Notes: generated by a model from the letters alone, not told the origin. DNA of 64,000 nucleotides from Streptomyces aidingensis (GCF_900112355.1 NZ_FOLM01000006.1:124001-188000), one strand, 5' to 3'. Shown: positions 16,415 to 27,235, numbered from the stretch's first letter. Made by a program: numbers and translations.

Positions 16415-17356
16415 TCAGCGGAGGAAGGGGTCGATGGCGACGGCCAGGAAGAGCAGGGAGACGTAGGTGATGGACCAGTGGAAGAGCCGCATCTCCTTGA
16501 GCCTGGCCCCGGTGAGGCCGGCCCGGGCACGGGCCCGCAGCGCGTGTGCCTCCCACAGCCACCAGGCGCCGGATCCGGCCGCCACCACGGTGTAGAACCA
16601 GCCCGCGTAGCCCAGCGGGGCGAGGGTGAGCGAGACCGCGACCATGACCCAGCTGTAGAGCACGATCTGGCGGGCCACCACGGTGTTGGCGGCGATCACC
16701 GGAAGCATCGGCACCCCCACCCGCGCGTAGTCCTCCTTGACCTTCATGGAGAGCGGCCAGTAGTGCGGCGGCGTCCAGAAGAAGATCACCAGGAAGAGGA
16801 TGAACGCGGCCCAGGACAGCGAGTCGGTGACCGAGGACCAGCCGATCAGCACCGGCATGCAGCCGGCGATGCCGCCCCAGACGATGTTCTGCGGGGTGCG
16901 CCGCTTGAGCAGCATGGTGTAGCCGACCACATAGAACAGCAGCGCGCCCAGGGACAGCGCGGCCGAGAGCCAGTTGACCAGCAGGCCGAACCACAGGGTG
17001 GAGACCACCGCCAGGGTGAGGCCGAAGACCAGGCACTCGCGCGGGCTGACCGCCCCGGTCACCAGCGGCCGGTTGCCGGTGCGGTGCATCAGCGCGTCGA
17101 TGTCCCGGTCCAGGTACATGTTGAGCGCGTTGGCGCCGCCCGCCGAGAGATAGCCGCCGAGGCAGGTGGCCAGCACCAGCCAGGGGTCGGGCACGCCCTG
17201 CTCGGCCAGGAACATCACCGGGATCGTGGTGATCAGCAGCAGTTCGATGATCCGCGGCTTGGTCAGCGCCACAAAGGCCCCGGCCCGGGCACCGGCCGTG
17301 AGCCGGCGGGAACCCGTGCTGTGCTCCTCGACGGGACGGGATTCGACGGCCGTCAC
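16415..17356 (-). CDS. ctaB: Protoheme IX farnesyltransferase (heme O synthase)
   Basis: This 313-residue UbiA-superfamily membrane prenyltransferase transfers farnesyl to heme B, giving heme O, the substrate of CtaA. The two Asp-rich motifs are clear: [15 protein letters not shown] after the second helix and [14 protein letters not shown] in the second half, with [12 protein letters not shown] between them. About nine membrane segments are predicted. GTG 17356 (TAVESRP...) is chosen because AGGGG lies five bases upstream; the GTG two codons earlier would place that site too close. It diverges from tkt across a 400-bp region, an arrangement conserved in Streptomyces. Confidence 0.95.
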   Translation of the reverse strand: MTAVESRPVEEHSTGSRRLTAGARAGAFVALTKPRIIELLLITTIPVMFLAEQGVPDPWLVLATCLGGYLSAGGANALNMYLDRDIDALMHRTGNRPLVTGAVSPRECLVFGLTLAVVSTLWFGLLVNWLSAALSLGALLFYVVGYTMLLKRRTPQNIVWGGIAGCMPVLIGWSSVTDSLSWAAFILFLVIFFWTPPHYWPLSMKVKEDYARVGVPMLPVIAANTVVARQIVLYSWVMVAVSLTLAPLGYAGWFYTVVAAGSGAWWLWEAHALRARARAGLTGARLKEMRLFHWSITYVSLLFLAVAIDPFLR

Positions 17357-17756
17357 GGACACCCCTGGTTGTGCGACATCAGCGTCGGGCGCTGCGGGCA
17401 GATGAACGGGCCCGAAGCGGGGCCCACACGTACCCGGTCACTCTAGACGCCCGCTCCGTCCGGCCCGTCCCCGGGGTGACCCCGGCGCGCCAGGGCCCGC
17501 CGCGCCCGCCCGGCGGCGGTGACGGTACGGAGCCGCCGGGACACCCGAAGCCGAAATTTTCGTCTACATCTCGATAATTTCGAGCGCACCGGGCAGGCTG
17601 ATTGCCGGGGCGGTCCGGTCGTCGGGTACCGCGGAGGTAGGCTCAGCCAGGACTTGGTGAGCCCTGGCCGGCAAGGACGCCGGCCGCCCGTACGGACCGG
17701 CGCGGTCGCCCTCACCAGACAGCCCCGAAGACCGCGGAGAGGAGCCCTGACGCAGG
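17357..17756. promoter_or_regulatory. ctaB-tkt divergent intergenic region
   Basis: This 400-bp control region has no gene. On the minus side TAGAGT (complement of 17441-17446) is a candidate -10 for ctaB. Around 17552-17584 there is a conspicuous AT-rich island with two related 11-bp palindromic sites (entered separately). No convincing -35/-10 pair is seen for tkt. Confidence 0.5.
17552..17584. promoter_or_regulatory. Pair of AT-rich palindromic sites between ctaB and tkt
   Basis: CGAAATTTTCG (17552-17562) and CGATAATTTCG (17572-17582) match at 9 of 11 positions and are spaced by exactly 20 bp, two helical turns. The second is within the longer palindrome CTCGATAATTTCGAG (17570-17584). They look like operators for a dimeric regulator bound on one face of the DNA. 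Confidence 0.5.
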
Positions 17757-19862
17757 GTGAGCAGCAAGCCGATCGCCTCCGAGCCCGATGTCCCGCTCGA
17801 CTGGTCCGAGTTGGACCAGCGGGCTGTTGATACCGTCCGTGTGCTGGCCATGGACGCCGTGCAGAGGGTGGGCAATGGCCACCCCGGTACGGCGATGAGC
17901 CTGGCGCCGGCCGCCTATGTGCTGTTCCAGAAGCTGCTGCGGCACGACCCCGGCGATGCCGGATGGGACGGCCGGGACCGCTTCGTGCTGTCGGTCGGGC
18001 ATTCCAGCCTGACCCTGTACCTCCAGCTCTACCTGTCCGGTTACGGACTGGAGCTGGAGGATCTGAAGGCTTTCCGTACCTGGGGCTCGGCAACGCCGGG
18101 GCACCCCGAGTACGGCCACACCACCGGAGTGGAGACCACCACCGGCCCGCTGGGGCAGGGGGTGGCCAACGCGGTGGGCATGGCGATGGCCGCGCGCAAG
18201 GAACGCGGCCTGTTCGACCCCGACGCCGCGCCGGGCACCTCCCCCTTCGACCACACCGTGTGGGTGTTCGCCGGGGACGGCGACCTCCAGGAAGGGGTGG
18301 CCGCGGAGGCCGCCTCCCTGGCGGGGCACCAGCAGCTGGGCAACCTGGTGCTGCTGTGGGACGACAACCACATCTCCATCGAGGGCGACACCGCCACCGC
18401 GGTCTCCGAGGACGTGCTGGGCCGCTTCGCCGCCTACGGCTGGCACACCCAGCGGGTGGCCCCCACCGCCGAGGGCGATCTGGACCCCCACGCGCTGTTC
18501 GAGGCGCTGAAGGCCGCCCGGGCCGAGACCGGCCGCCCCTCCATCATCGCCGCGCGTTCCATCATCGCCTGGCCGGCGCCCAACGCGCGCAACACCGAGG
18601 CCGCGCACGGCTCGGCGCTGGGCGAGGAGGAAGTCGCGGCGACCAAGCGGCTGCTGGGCTTCGACCCCGAGGTGCATTTCGCCGTGGAGCCGCAGGTGCT
18701 GGCGCATGCCCGGCAGGTGGCCGAGCGGGGCAAGGCCGCGCGGGCGGCCTGGGAGGAGAAGCTGGCCGCCTGGCGGGCCGCGCACCCCGGGCGGGCCGCG
18801 CTGTACGACCGGATCAGCGCCGGTGAGCTGCCCGCGGGCTGGGAGAAGGCGCTGCCGGCGTTCGAGGCGGGCGGCTCGATGGCCACCCGCAAGGCCTCGG
18901 GGAAGGTGCTGGCGGAGCTGGGCGCGGTGATCGAGGAGCTGTGGGGCGGCTCGGCGGACCTCGCCGGGTCCAACAACACCACCATCGACGCCTCCTCGTC
19001 CTTCCTGCCGGCCTCCAACCCGCTGCCCGGCGCCGACCCGTACGGGCGCACGCTGCACTTCGGCATCCGTGAGCACGCCATGGGCGCGGTGATGAACGGC
19101 ATCGCCCTGCACGGCAAGACCCGGGTGTACGGGGGCACCTTCCTGGTGTTCTCCGACTACATGCGCCCGGCGGTGCGGCTGGCCGCGCTGATGGGCCTGC
19201 CGGTCACCTATGTGTGGACCCATGACTCCATCGGGCTGGGCGAGGACGGCCCCACCCACCAGCCGGTGGAGCATCTGGCCGCGCTGCGGGCGATCCCGGG
19301 GCTGAATGTGGTCCGTCCCGCGGATGCGAACGAGACGGCGCTGGTGTGGGCGGAGATCATGCGCCGGCACACCGCCGCCCCGGCTCCGCACGGTCTGGCG
19401 CTGACCCGGCAGAACGTGCCGGTCTACCCGGCCGATCCCGACGCCGCCCGCGGCGGCTATGTCCTGGCCGAGGCCACCGGCCCGGACGGCGGGCCGGCCG
19501 AGCCGGCGGTGCTGCTGATCGGCACCGGCTCGGAGGTGCAGCTCGCCGTGGCGGCCCGGGAGGCGCTGCAGGCCGAGGGCATCCCCACCCGGGTGGTGTC
19601 CATGCCGTGCGTCGAGTGGTTCACCGAGCAGGACCAGGCCTATCGTGATGCCGTCCTGCCGCCCGCCGTGCGTGCCCGGGTCGCGGTCGAGGCCGGTATC
19701 GCCCAGCCCTGGCACCGCTGGGTCGGCGACGCGGGGAAGGTGATCTCCCTGGAGCGCTTCGGCGCCTCGGCCGACTACCAGACGCTCTACCGTGAGTTCG
19801 GCATCACCGCCGACGCCGTCGCCGACGCCGCCCGGGAATCCCTGACCGCCACCACGCGCTGA
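17757..19862 (+). CDS. tkt: Transketolase
   Basis: This 701-residue thiamine-diphosphate enzyme of the non-oxidative pentose-phosphate pathway moves two-carbon units between ketose and aldose phosphates. The N-terminal [16 protein letters not shown] and the ThDP-binding GDGDLQEG...[12 protein letters not shown] are present, as are [18 protein letters not shown] with the catalytic Glu, and [18 protein letters not shown] in the pyrimidine domain. Length is as expected for bacterial transketolase. GTG 17757 has GGAG twelve bases upstream, a long spacing; no better start exists. It is first in the tkt-tal-zwf-opcA-pgl operon, followed by tal after 34 bp. Confidence 0.97.
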   Translation: MSSKPIASEPDVPLDWSELDQRAVDTVRVLAMDAVQRVGNGHPGTAMSLAPAAYVLFQKLLRHDPGDAGWDGRDRFVLSVGHSSLTLYLQLYLSGYGLELEDLKAFRTWGSATPGHPEYGHTTGVETTTGPLGQGVANAVGMAMAARKERGLFDPDAAPGTSPFDHTVWVFAGDGDLQEGVAAEAASLAGHQQLGNLVLLWDDNHISIEGDTATAVSEDVLGRFAAYGWHTQRVAPTAEGDLDPHALFEALKAARAETGRPSIIAARSIIAWPAPNARNTEAAHGSALGEEEVAATKRLLGFDPEVHFAVEPQVLAHARQVAERGKAARAAWEEKLAAWRAAHPGRAALYDRISAGELPAGWEKALPAFEAGGSMATRKASGKVLAELGAVIEELWGGSADLAGSNNTTIDASSSFLPASNPLPGADPYGRTLHFGIREHAMGAVMNGIALHGKTRVYGGTFLVFSDYMRPAVRLAALMGLPVTYVWTHDSIGLGEDGPTHQPVEHLAALRAIPGLNVVRPADANETALVWAEIMRRHTAAPAPHGLALTRQNVPVYPADPDAARGGYVLAEATGPDGGPAEPAVLLIGTGSEVQLAVAAREALQAEGIPTRVVSMPCVEWFTEQDQAYRDAVLPPAVRARVAVEAGIAQPWHRWVGDAGKVISLERFGASADYQTLYREFGITADAVADAARESLTATTR

Positions 19863-19896
19863 ACCTGTCAGACGTCAAGCAGGAGTAGACGATCCC

Positions 19897-21015
19897 ATGA
19901 CCGATGCACTCACCCGCCTCTCCCAGGAGGGCGTGGCGATCTGGCTGGACGACCTGTCCCGCCGCCGGATCAGCTCCGGAGCCCTCGGCGAACTGCTGGA
20001 TGCCCGCTCGGTGGTCGGTGTGACCACCAACCCGGCGATCTTCCAGAAGGCGATCTCGGCCGGCGACGGCTACGAGCGCCAGGTGCACGAACTGGCCACC
20101 CGCCGGGTCACCGTCGAGGAGGCCCTGCGCATGATCACCACCGCGGACGTCCGCGACGCCTGCGATGTGCTGCGCCCCGTCTACGAGGAGACCGGCGGGC
20201 TGGACGGCCGCGTCTCCATCGAGGTGGACCCCCGGCTGGCGCACGACACCGAGGCCACCATCGCCGAGGCCAAGCAGCTCGCCTGGCTGGTGGAGCGGCC
20301 CAATGTGCTGATCAAGATCCCGGCCACCCGCGCCGGGCTGCCCGCCATCACCGCCACCATCGCCCAGGGCATCAGCGTCAATGTCACGCTGATCTTCTCC
20401 CTGGAGCGCTACCGCGAGGTGATGGACGCGTATCTGACCGGCCTGGAGCAGGCCGCCGCCAAGGGCCTGGACCTGGGCCGCATCCACTCGGTGGCGTCCT
20501 TCTTCGTCTCCCGGGTGGACACCGAGATCGACAAGCGCCTGGACTCGCTCGGCACCGGGCAGGCCAAGGCGCTGCGCGGCAAGGCCGCGGTGGCCAACGC
20601 CCGCCTGGCCTACCAGGCGTTCGAAGAGGTCACCGGCTCGGACCGCTGGCAGGCGCTGTCCGCGCAGGGGGCCAACGCCCAGCGTCCGCTGTGGGCGTCC
20701 ACCGGTGTCAAGGACCCGGCCTACCCCGACACCCTCTATGTCACCGAACTGGTCGCCCCGGGCACGGTCAACACCATGCCGGAGGCCACCCTGGAGGCCG
20801 TCGCCGACCACGGCGAGGTCACCGGCGACACCGTCAAGGGCACCTACGAGGAATCCCGCCGCGTCCTGGACGACCTGGAGGCGCTCGGCATTTCCTACGA
20901 AGAAGTGGTGAACCTTCTGGAGGAGGAGGGCGTGGAGAAGTTCGAGAGCGCCTGGAACGATCTGCTCGGCTCCACCCGCGCGGAACTGGAACGGCTCGCA
21001 CCGAAGGAAGGCTGA
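19897..21015 (+). CDS. tal: Transaldolase
   Basis: The 372-residue enzyme transfers the dihydroxyacetone unit from sedoheptulose 7-phosphate to glyceraldehyde 3-phosphate through a Schiff base. The catalytic Lys140 is in NVLIKIPAT. The N-terminal [14 protein letters not shown] (Asn45) and the [11 protein letters not shown] block identify the larger actinobacterial/cyanobacterial form. ATG 19897 follows AGGAG. It sits between tkt and zwf with short spacings (34 and 7 bp), so the whole pentose-phosphate set is expected on one mRNA. Confidence 0.97.
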   Translation: MTDALTRLSQEGVAIWLDDLSRRRISSGALGELLDARSVVGVTTNPAIFQKAISAGDGYERQVHELATRRVTVEEALRMITTADVRDACDVLRPVYEETGGLDGRVSIEVDPRLAHDTEATIAEAKQLAWLVERPNVLIKIPATRAGLPAITATIAQGISVNVTLIFSLERYREVMDAYLTGLEQAAAKGLDLGRIHSVASFFVSRVDTEIDKRLDSLGTGQAKALRGKAAVANARLAYQAFEEVTGSDRWQALSAQGANAQRPLWASTGVKDPAYPDTLYVTELVAPGTVNTMPEATLEAVADHGEVTGDTVKGTYEESRRVLDDLEALGISYEEVVNLLEEEGVEKFESAWNDLLGSTRAELERLAPKEG

Positions 21016-21022
21016 ACCACAC

Positions 21023-22597
21023 GTGAGCAGCAGCGTCACCCCCGGACCAGGGGACGCGACCGGGAGCGCCGGCTCCGCTCCCGGGAACCCGCTGCGCAGT
21101 GTCCAGGACCGGCGGCTCCCGCGCATCGCGGGGCCGTCGGGCCTGGTCATTTTCGGCGTCACGGGGGATCTGTCCCGCAAGAAGCTGATGCCGGCGGTGT
21201 ACGACCTGGCGAACCGGGGGCTGCTGCCGCCGGGCTTCTCGCTGGTCGGCTTCGCCCGCCGGGACTGGGCGGACGAGGACTTCGCCCAGGTGGTGCACGA
21301 CTCGGTCAAGGAACACGCCAGGACCCCGTTCCGCGAGGAGGTCTGGCAGCAGCTCTGCCAGGGCATGCGGTTCGTGCCCGGGGTCTTCGACGACGACGCG
21401 GCGTTCCGCACCCTGCGCGAGACCATCGAGAAGCTGGACAAGGAACGCGGCACCGGCGGCAACTTCGCCTTCTACCTCTCCGTGCCGCCGAAGTTCTTCC
21501 CGCAGGTGATGCGACAGTTGAAGGCGCACCGGCTGTCCGAGGCGCCGGACGGAAGCTGGCGCCGGGCGGTGGTGGAGAAGCCGTTCGGCAGCGACCTGGC
21601 CTCCGCCCAGGAGCTCAACCGGGTGGTGCACGAGGTCTTCCCCAGCCGGAACGTCTTCCGCATCGACCACTATCTGGGCAAGGAGACGGTCCAGAACATC
21701 CTGGCGCTGCGCTTCGCCAACACCATGTTCGAGCCCGTGTGGAACCGCGGCTATGTCGACCATGTGCAGATCACCATGGCCGAAGACATCGGCATCGGCG
21801 GCCGGGCGGGCTACTACGACGGCATCGGCTCGGCCCGGGACGTCATCCAGAACCATCTGCTCCAGCTGCTGGCGCTGACCGCCATGGAGGAGCCGTCCTC
21901 CTTCGACGCCAGGGCGCTGCTGACCGAGAAGCTCAAGGTGCTGGGCGCGGTCCGGCTGCCCAAGGACCTGGGCCGGCACACCGTGCGCGGCCAGTACACC
22001 GCGGGCTGGCAGGGCGGCCAATGGGTGCCCGGCTATCTGGAGGAGGAGGGCATCGCGCCCGATTCGGTCACCGACACCTATGCCGCGCTCAAGCTGGAGA
22101 TCGACAACCGCCGCTGGGCCGGGGTGCCGTTCTATCTGCGCACCGGCAAGCGGCTGGGCCGGCGGGTGACCGAGATCGCGGTGGTCTTCCAGCGGGCGCC
22201 CTACTCCCCCTTCGACGCCACCGACACCCGGGAGCTGAACAACAACGCGCTGGTGATCCGGGTGCAGCCGGACGAGGGCGTGACCCTGCGGTTCGGCTCC
22301 AAGGTCCCCGGCACCCAGATGGAGATCCGGGACGTGACCATGGACTTCGCCTACGGCGAGTCCTTCACCGAGTCCTCTCCCGAGGCGTACGAGCGGCTGA
22401 TTCTGGACGTGCTGCTGGGCGATGCCAACCTCTTCCCGCGCCACCAGGAGGTGGAGCGCTCCTGGGAGATCCTGGACCCGGTGGAGGAGTACTGGGCCCG
22501 GCACGGCCGCCCGGAGCCGTACACGGCCGGCACCTGGGGTCCCAAGGCCGCCGACGAGATGCTCGCGCGCGACGGACGGAGCTGGCGCAGGCCATGA
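21023..22597 (+). CDS. zwf: Glucose-6-phosphate 1-dehydrogenase
   Basis: This 524-residue enzyme catalyses the first oxidative step of the pentose-phosphate pathway, producing NADPH. The dinucleotide fold GVTGDLSRKK (45-54), EKPFG and the active-site RIDHYLGKE (about 213-221) are intact. GTG 21023 has GAAGGAAGG about 11 bases upstream and lies 7 bp after tal. The first 35 residues precede the conserved core and are probably flexible. Its stop overlaps opcA (ATGA), and OpcA is known in actinobacteria to activate this enzyme, so coupled translation fits an obligate complex. Confidence 0.97.
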   Translation: MSSSVTPGPGDATGSAGSAPGNPLRSVQDRRLPRIAGPSGLVIFGVTGDLSRKKLMPAVYDLANRGLLPPGFSLVGFARRDWADEDFAQVVHDSVKEHARTPFREEVWQQLCQGMRFVPGVFDDDAAFRTLRETIEKLDKERGTGGNFAFYLSVPPKFFPQVMRQLKAHRLSEAPDGSWRRAVVEKPFGSDLASAQELNRVVHEVFPSRNVFRIDHYLGKETVQNILALRFANTMFEPVWNRGYVDHVQITMAEDIGIGGRAGYYDGIGSARDVIQNHLLQLLALTAMEEPSSFDARALLTEKLKVLGAVRLPKDLGRHTVRGQYTAGWQGGQWVPGYLEEEGIAPDSVTDTYAALKLEIDNRRWAGVPFYLRTGKRLGRRVTEIAVVFQRAPYSPFDATDTRELNNNALVIRVQPDEGVTLRFGSKVPGTQMEIRDVTMDFAYGESFTESSPEAYERLILDVLLGDANLFPRHQEVERSWEILDPVEEYWARHGRPEPYTAGTWGPKAADEMLARDGRSWRRP

Positions 22598-23556
22598 ACA
22601 TCGACCTCACCGACACCACGGCCGGCCAGATCAACGCCGCGCTGGTGAAGGCCAGGCGGGCCTCCGGCACCCCGGCCGTGGGCATGGTGCTGACCCTGGT
22701 GATCGTCACGGACGAGGGCAACCACTACGACGCGCTCAAGGCCGCCACCGAGGCGGCCCGGGAGCACCCGTGCCGGATCCTGGTGGTGATCCGCCGCCCC
22801 GGCCGCACCCCGCGGCAGCGGGCCGGCGCCCGGCTGGACGCCGAGGTGCGCCGGGGCGGCGAGTCCGGCACCGGCGAGACGGTGCTGCTGCGGCTCTACG
22901 GCGAACTGTCCGCGCACGCGCACAGCGTGGTGCTGCCGCTGCTGCTGCCGGACGCCCCGGTGGTGGTGTGGTGGCCCGAGGACGCCCCGGAGGTCCCGGC
23001 CAAGGACCCGCTGGGCACCCTGGCGCAGCGCCGCATCACCGACGCGTCCGCCACCGAGGACCCGGTGGCGGCGCTGGGCGTGCGGGCCCGCGGCTACGCC
23101 CCCGGCGACACCGATCTGGCCTGGACCAGGATCACGCCCTGGCGCTCGGTGCTGGCCTCGGCGCTGGACCAGCGGCACGGCGCCCTGGAGTCGGCGGTCG
23201 TGGAGGGCGAGGAGTACAACCCCTCCACCGAGCTGCTGGCGCTGTGGCTGGCCGAGCGGCTGCATGTCCCGGTGCGCCGGGACGTCTCCGCCGGACCGGG
23301 CATCACCGCGGTGCGGCTGGTCACCACCGACGGCGTGATCTGCCTGGACCGGCCCGACGGGGCGCTGGCCACGCTGGCCATGCCCGGCCAGCCGGAGCGC
23401 CATGTCGCGCTGCACCGGCGGATGACCGCGGAGCTGATCGCCGAGGAGCTGCGCCGCCTGGACCCGGACGCGGCCTATGCCCACGCGGTGAAGTTCGGCG
23501 TGCCCCGGCTGACCACCGACACCCCGCACGCGGGCGCGGCGGGCGGCGCGGCATGA
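22594..23556 (+). CDS. opcA: Glucose-6-phosphate dehydrogenase assembly protein OpcA
   Basis: The 320-residue protein is needed for assembly or redox activation of Zwf. The family signature VVWWPEDAPEVPAKDPLGTLAQRRITDA is present around residues 127-154, followed by DLAWTRITPWRSVLASALD, which is highly conserved in actinobacterial OpcA. The ATG overlaps zwf by four bases, and the stop overlaps pgl in the same way. The C-terminal 10 residues are Ala/Gly-rich. No catalytic activity is known for the family. Confidence 0.95.
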   Translation: MNIDLTDTTAGQINAALVKARRASGTPAVGMVLTLVIVTDEGNHYDALKAATEAAREHPCRILVVIRRPGRTPRQRAGARLDAEVRRGGESGTGETVLLRLYGELSAHAHSVVLPLLLPDAPVVVWWPEDAPEVPAKDPLGTLAQRRITDASATEDPVAALGVRARGYAPGDTDLAWTRITPWRSVLASALDQRHGALESAVVEGEEYNPSTELLALWLAERLHVPVRRDVSAGPGITAVRLVTTDGVICLDRPDGALATLAMPGQPERHVALHRRMTAELIAEELRRLDPDAAYAHAVKFGVPRLTTDTPHAGAAGGAA

Positions 23557-24359
23557 CCGGCTCCGCCGCCACCGCGCGGGTGCCGCAGCTGGTGGTGCAC
23601 CGGGACGCCCCGCTGATGGCGCAGGCCGCCGCGGCCCGGCTGATCACCCGGGTGGTGGACGCCCAGGCCGCCCGGGGCGCCGCCTCGGTGGTGCTCACCG
23701 GCGGGCGCAACGGCACCGCCCTGCTGGCCGCGCTCGCCGGCTCCCCGGCCCGGGACGCGGTGGACTGGTCCCGGCTGGATCTGTGGTGGGGCGACGAGCG
23801 TTTCCTCCCGGCCGGCGATCCCGGACGCAACGACACCCAGGCACGCGCCGCCCTGCTGGACCGGGTGGGCCCGGACCCGGCGCGGGTGCATCCGATGCCC
23901 GCCCCGGGCGGCGGCCCCTGGGGCGACGACGCCGATGCCGCGGCCGGGGCGTATGCCGCCGAACTGGCCGCGGCCTGCGCCTCGGAGGAGCACGGTCCGG
24001 TGCCCACCTTCGACGTGCTGCTGCTGGGCGTCGGCCCGGACGCCCATGTGGCCTCGCTCTTCCCCGAGCACCCGGGGGTGCGGGAGCGGCAGCGCACCGT
24101 GGTCGGGGTGCACGGCTCGCCCAAGCCGCCGCCCACCCGGATCAGCCTGACCCTGCCGGCCGTCCGGGCGGCGCGTGAGGTGTGGCTGCTGGCCGCCGGG
24201 GCGGACAAGGCCAAGGCCGTGGCGCTGGCGCTCTCCGGCGCCGGGGAGCTCCAGGCGCCCGCGGCCGGCGCCTACGGCCGCCGCCGCACCCTGTGGCTCC
24301 TGGACCGCCCCGCCGCCACCCACCTCCCCCCACAGCTCTACCCCCCGGCCACCGCCTGA
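23553..24359 (+). CDS. pgl: 6-phosphogluconolactonase
   Basis: The 268-residue DevB-type enzyme hydrolyses 6-phosphogluconolactone to 6-phosphogluconate. Family motifs are VVLTGGRNGTALLAAL (phosphate-binding loop), DLWWGDERFLPAGDPGRNDTQA, and the catalytic segment FDVLLLGVGPDAHVASLFPEHPG, where the usual Gly-x-Asp-Gly-His is Gly-Pro-Asp-Ala-His. It is the last gene of the operon, starts by ATGA overlap, and is followed at once by a strong bidirectional terminator shared with convergent pgi. Confidence 0.95.
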   Translation: MTGSAATARVPQLVVHRDAPLMAQAAAARLITRVVDAQAARGAASVVLTGGRNGTALLAALAGSPARDAVDWSRLDLWWGDERFLPAGDPGRNDTQARAALLDRVGPDPARVHPMPAPGGGPWGDDADAAAGAYAAELAAACASEEHGPVPTFDVLLLGVGPDAHVASLFPEHPGVRERQRTVVGVHGSPKPPPTRISLTLPAVRAAREVWLLAAGADKAKAVALALSGAGELQAPAAGAYGRRRTLWLLDRPAATHLPPQLYPPATA

Positions 24360-24360
24360 G

Positions 24361-24391
24361 CCGTGGCCCGGGCGCGCCGCCCGGGCCACGG
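24361..24391. terminator. Bidirectional terminator between pgl and pgi
   Basis: A perfect 14-bp stem (24361-24374 with 24378-24391) has a 3-nt loop and begins two bases after the pgl stop. It serves both converging transcripts. Confidence 0.8.
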
Positions 24392-24429
24392 GCGGCGCCT
24401 GCCGGAGCCGGACAGCCGGACGAGCCGGA

Positions 24430-26100
24430 TCAGCGGCCGCGCAGTGCGCGGTAGTGGGCGGCCAGGGAGGCGGTGGAGGGGTCCAGGCCCGCGTCCTCGG
24501 CGGTGGCGGCGCCGGTCAGGGCGGGCTCGACGCGCTTGGCCAGCACCTTGCCCAGCTCCACGCCCCACTGGTCGAAGGAGTCGATGTTCCACACCGCGCC
24601 CTGCACGAACACCTTGTGCTCGTAGAGCGCCACGAGCTGTCCCAGCACCGACGGGGTCAGCTCGGCGGCCAGGATGGTGGTGGTCGGCCGGTTGCCCCGG
24701 AAGGTGCGGTGCGGCACCAGCTCCTCGGCCACCCCCTCGGCGCGCACCTCCTCGGCCGTCTTGCCGAAGGCCAGCGCCTGCCCCTGGGCCAGCAGATTGG
24801 CCATCAGCAGATCGTGGTGCTCCCGCAGCCGGGGCGACAGCTCGGGCACCGGGCGGACGAAGCCGAGCAGATCGGCCGGGATCATCTGGGTGCCCTGATG
24901 GAGGAGCTGGAAGTAGGCGTGCTGGCCGTTGGTGCCGGGAGTGCCCCAGACCACCGGGCCGGTCTGCCAGCCGACCGGCGTGCCGTCCCGCTGCACCGAC
25001 TTGCCGTTGGACTCCATGTCGAGCTGCTGCAAGTAGGCGGTGAACCTGGACAGATAGTGCGAGTACGGCAGCACCGCGTGCGAGCGCGCCCCGAAGAAGG
25101 CGCCGTACCAGATGCCCAGCAGCCCCAGCAGCACGGGCGCGTTGGCCTCGACGGGGGCCTCGCGGAAGTGCTCGTCCATGAGACGGAAGCCGGCCAGCAT
25201 GTCCCGGAAGTTGTCCGGGCCGATGGCCACCATCAGGGAGAGCCCGATCGCCGAGTCGTAGGAGTAGCGCCCGCCGACCCAGTCCCAGAACTCGAACATG
25301 TTGGCCGTGTCGATGCCGAACTCGGCCACCTTGGCGGCATTGGTGGAGACCGCCACGAAGTGGTCGGCGACCGCCTCCTGGTCGGCGCCCAGGCCGTCCA
25401 GCAGCCACTGCCGCGCCGAGGTGGCGTTGGTGATGGTCTCGATGGTGGTGAAGGTCTTGGAGGCGACGATGAACAGGGTCTCCGCCGGGTCCAGGTCACG
25501 CACCGCCTCGTGCAGATCGGCGCCGTCCACATTGGAGACGAAGCGGCAGTCGAGCTCCCGCGCGGTGAAGGAGCGCAGCGCCTCGCAGGCCATGGCCGGG
25601 CCCAGGTCGGAGCCGCCGATGCCGATGTTCACCACATTGCGGATGCGCCGCCCGGTGTGGCCGGTCCACCGGCCGGAGCGCACCTTGTCGGCGAAGACCT
25701 GCATTCTGGTGAGCACGGCGTGCACGCCCGGCACCACGTTCTGCTCGCCGCGCGGCCCGGCCGTGGTCACCACCGCGTCCTGCGGCGCCCGCAGCGCGGT
25801 GTGCAGCACCGCCCGGTCCTCGGTGGTGTTGATCCGCTCGCCGCGGAACATGGCGTCCCGCAGGCCGGGGACGTCCGCGGCCACCGCCAGATCGCGGAGC
25901 AGCCGCAGTGTCTCGTCGGTGACCAGATTCTTGGAGTAGTCCAGGAACAGATCGCCCACCTTCACGGTGAGGCGCGCGGCCCGGCCGGCGTCCTCGGCGA
26001 AGAGCTCACGCAGGTGCGCTTCGCCGAGCTGCTCCCGGTGCTTCGCCAGGGCATGCCACTCCGGCATCCGGTCCAGCCTGGCCCGGTCTGCTGCGTTCAT
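24430..26100 (-). CDS. pgi: Glucose-6-phosphate isomerase
   Basis: This 556-residue enzyme interconverts glucose 6-phosphate and fructose 6-phosphate, linking the pentose-phosphate operon to glycolysis. Conserved blocks are [14 protein letters not shown], the [13 protein letters not shown] phosphate loop, [31 protein letters not shown] with the catalytic His, and the C-terminal [15 protein letters not shown] with the catalytic Lys. Length is normal for the long bacterial form. The ATG at 26100 gives the standard N-terminus. A -10-like TAGCGT (minus, around 26150-26155) lies about 50 bp upstream. Confidence 0.97.
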   Translation of the reverse strand: MNAADRARLDRMPEWHALAKHREQLGEAHLRELFAEDAGRAARLTVKVGDLFLDYSKNLVTDETLRLLRDLAVAADVPGLRDAMFRGERINTTEDRAVLHTALRAPQDAVVTTAGPRGEQNVVPGVHAVLTRMQVFADKVRSGRWTGHTGRRIRNVVNIGIGGSDLGPAMACEALRSFTARELDCRFVSNVDGADLHEAVRDLDPAETLFIVASKTFTTIETITNATSARQWLLDGLGADQEAVADHFVAVSTNAAKVAEFGIDTANMFEFWDWVGGRYSYDSAIGLSLMVAIGPDNFRDMLAGFRLMDEHFREAPVEANAPVLLGLLGIWYGAFFGARSHAVLPYSHYLSRFTAYLQQLDMESNGKSVQRDGTPVGWQTGPVVWGTPGTNGQHAYFQLLHQGTQMIPADLLGFVRPVPELSPRLREHHDLLMANLLAQGQALAFGKTAEEVRAEGVAEELVPHRTFRGNRPTTTILAAELTPSVLGQLVALYEHKVFVQGAVWNIDSFDQWGVELGKVLAKRVEPALTGAATAEDAGLDPSTASLAAHYRALRGR

Positions 26101-26167
26101 CTGTCGATTCAGCCCATCTGTCGGTCAACACTGGCCCCGCCGGCACCCACGCTAGCCGATCACGGGG

Positions 26168-26183
26168 CCCGGCCGCGGCCGGG
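26168..26183 (-). terminator. GC palindrome after the methyltransferase-like gene
   Basis: CCCGGCCGCGGCCGGG is a perfect 16-bp palindrome 5 bp beyond the stop of the leftward methyltransferase gene. It could form a short hairpin ending that transcript just before the pgi promoter. Confidence 0.4.
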
Positions 26184-26188
26184 AGTCT

Positions 26189-27235
26189 TCACTGGGCACG
26201 CAGAAAGGCGCTGGTGGCCACCTGGCCGACCCAGCGCAGCCGGGCGTCGCCGCGCTTCAGATACTCGTCGGTGGCCTCCTCGACGCCGGGCCACTGGCGG
26301 GCGCCGTAGTCGTCCAGCACCACCACCGCGCCGGGAACCACGATGTTCTCCACCCATTCCAGATCGGCCAGCACGCCCTCCCGGGCATGGTCGCCGTCGA
26401 TGACGACCAGGCCGTAGCGCCGGTCGCCGGCCGCGGCCCGCACCGCCTCGTCCTGGGAGAAGCCGCGGCACAGCCGCAGCCGGCCGTCGTCCACGCCGGA
26501 CAGGGCCAGATTGGCCCGGATCAGGGACTCGCTGATGGGGGTGCCGGAGGCGTCCTCGCCCCGGCCCTCGTGGCCGTTCTGGATCTGCCGGGTGGCCACC
26601 GGGTCGACCAGCGTGAGGTGGTAGTCCAGGCCGGTGCGCAGCACCTGGCGGACCAGCGCGCCGGCGAACAGGCCGTACAGGCAGCCGATCTCCAGGATCT
26701 CCCCGTTCGGCGGCCTGAGCAGCGGCACCGCGGCCAGCTTGCCCACGATGTTGGCGGTGCCGCCGGCGATCCGGCCGACGCCGCGGTTCTCCACCTCCAG
26801 CAGGGTGCGGTAGGCGGTGACGGTCTCGCGGGCGGCCGAGGAGACACCGGAGACATCGGCCACCTCGGAGGCGAGCCGGCGCAGCTGGCCGGGCCTGACC
26901 CGCCGGTCGCGGCGGCCCTCCGGGCCGTAGGCTGCGTACACCGAGGCGGTGACCAGCCCGGCGACCGAGGGCTCGGCCGGGGCGCCGGCGGCGGGACGCT
27001 CCGCCGCGGCGGCGGACGGGCCCGCGGCCGGGGCGGCGGCGCCGGCCTGGACCGCCGCGCGCAGTGCCAGCAGTTCGGCGCTCATCCGGTCCACCGTCCG
27101 CTGGAGTTCGGCGATGGTTCTCCGCTGCGCGGTGCCGGCCCGGCGGATGCGCCAGTCGGTCCGGGCGTCGAGCCTGCGGAGTACGGGGCGGAGAACGGCG
27201 CCGGCCAGCCGACGCGGCGTTGACGGCTTCGACAT
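26189..27235 (-). CDS. Class I SAM-dependent methyltransferase-like protein
   Basis: This 348-residue protein has a basic N-terminus and a short coiled coil (about residues 36-63, AQRRTIAELQRTVDRMSAELLALRAA), an Ala/Pro-rich linker, and a C-terminal Rossmann-like domain. The SAM site is GEILEIGCLYGLFAGAL, with the normal glycines partly replaced, and the Methyltransf_24-type GLVVIDGDHAREGVLADLEWVENIVVPGAVVVLDDY is clear. Similar proteins modify sugars in cell-wall glycans or antibiotics; the target here is unknown. Loss of the canonical GxGxG means catalysis should be tested. It has its own promoter region bearing nested inverted repeats. Confidence 0.75.
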   Translation of the reverse strand: MSKPSTPRRLAGAVLRPVLRRLDARTDWRIRRAGTAQRRTIAELQRTVDRMSAELLALRAAVQAGAAAPAAGPSAAAAERPAAGAPAEPSVAGLVTASVYAAYGPEGRRDRRVRPGQLRRLASEVADVSGVSSAARETVTAYRTLLEVENRGVGRIAGGTANIVGKLAAVPLLRPPNGEILEIGCLYGLFAGALVRQVLRTGLDYHLTLVDPVATRQIQNGHEGRGEDASGTPISESLIRANLALSGVDDGRLRLCRGFSQDEAVRAAAGDRRYGLVVIDGDHAREGVLADLEWVENIVVPGAVVVLDDYGARQWPGVEEATDEYLKRGDARLRWVGQVATSAFLRAQ

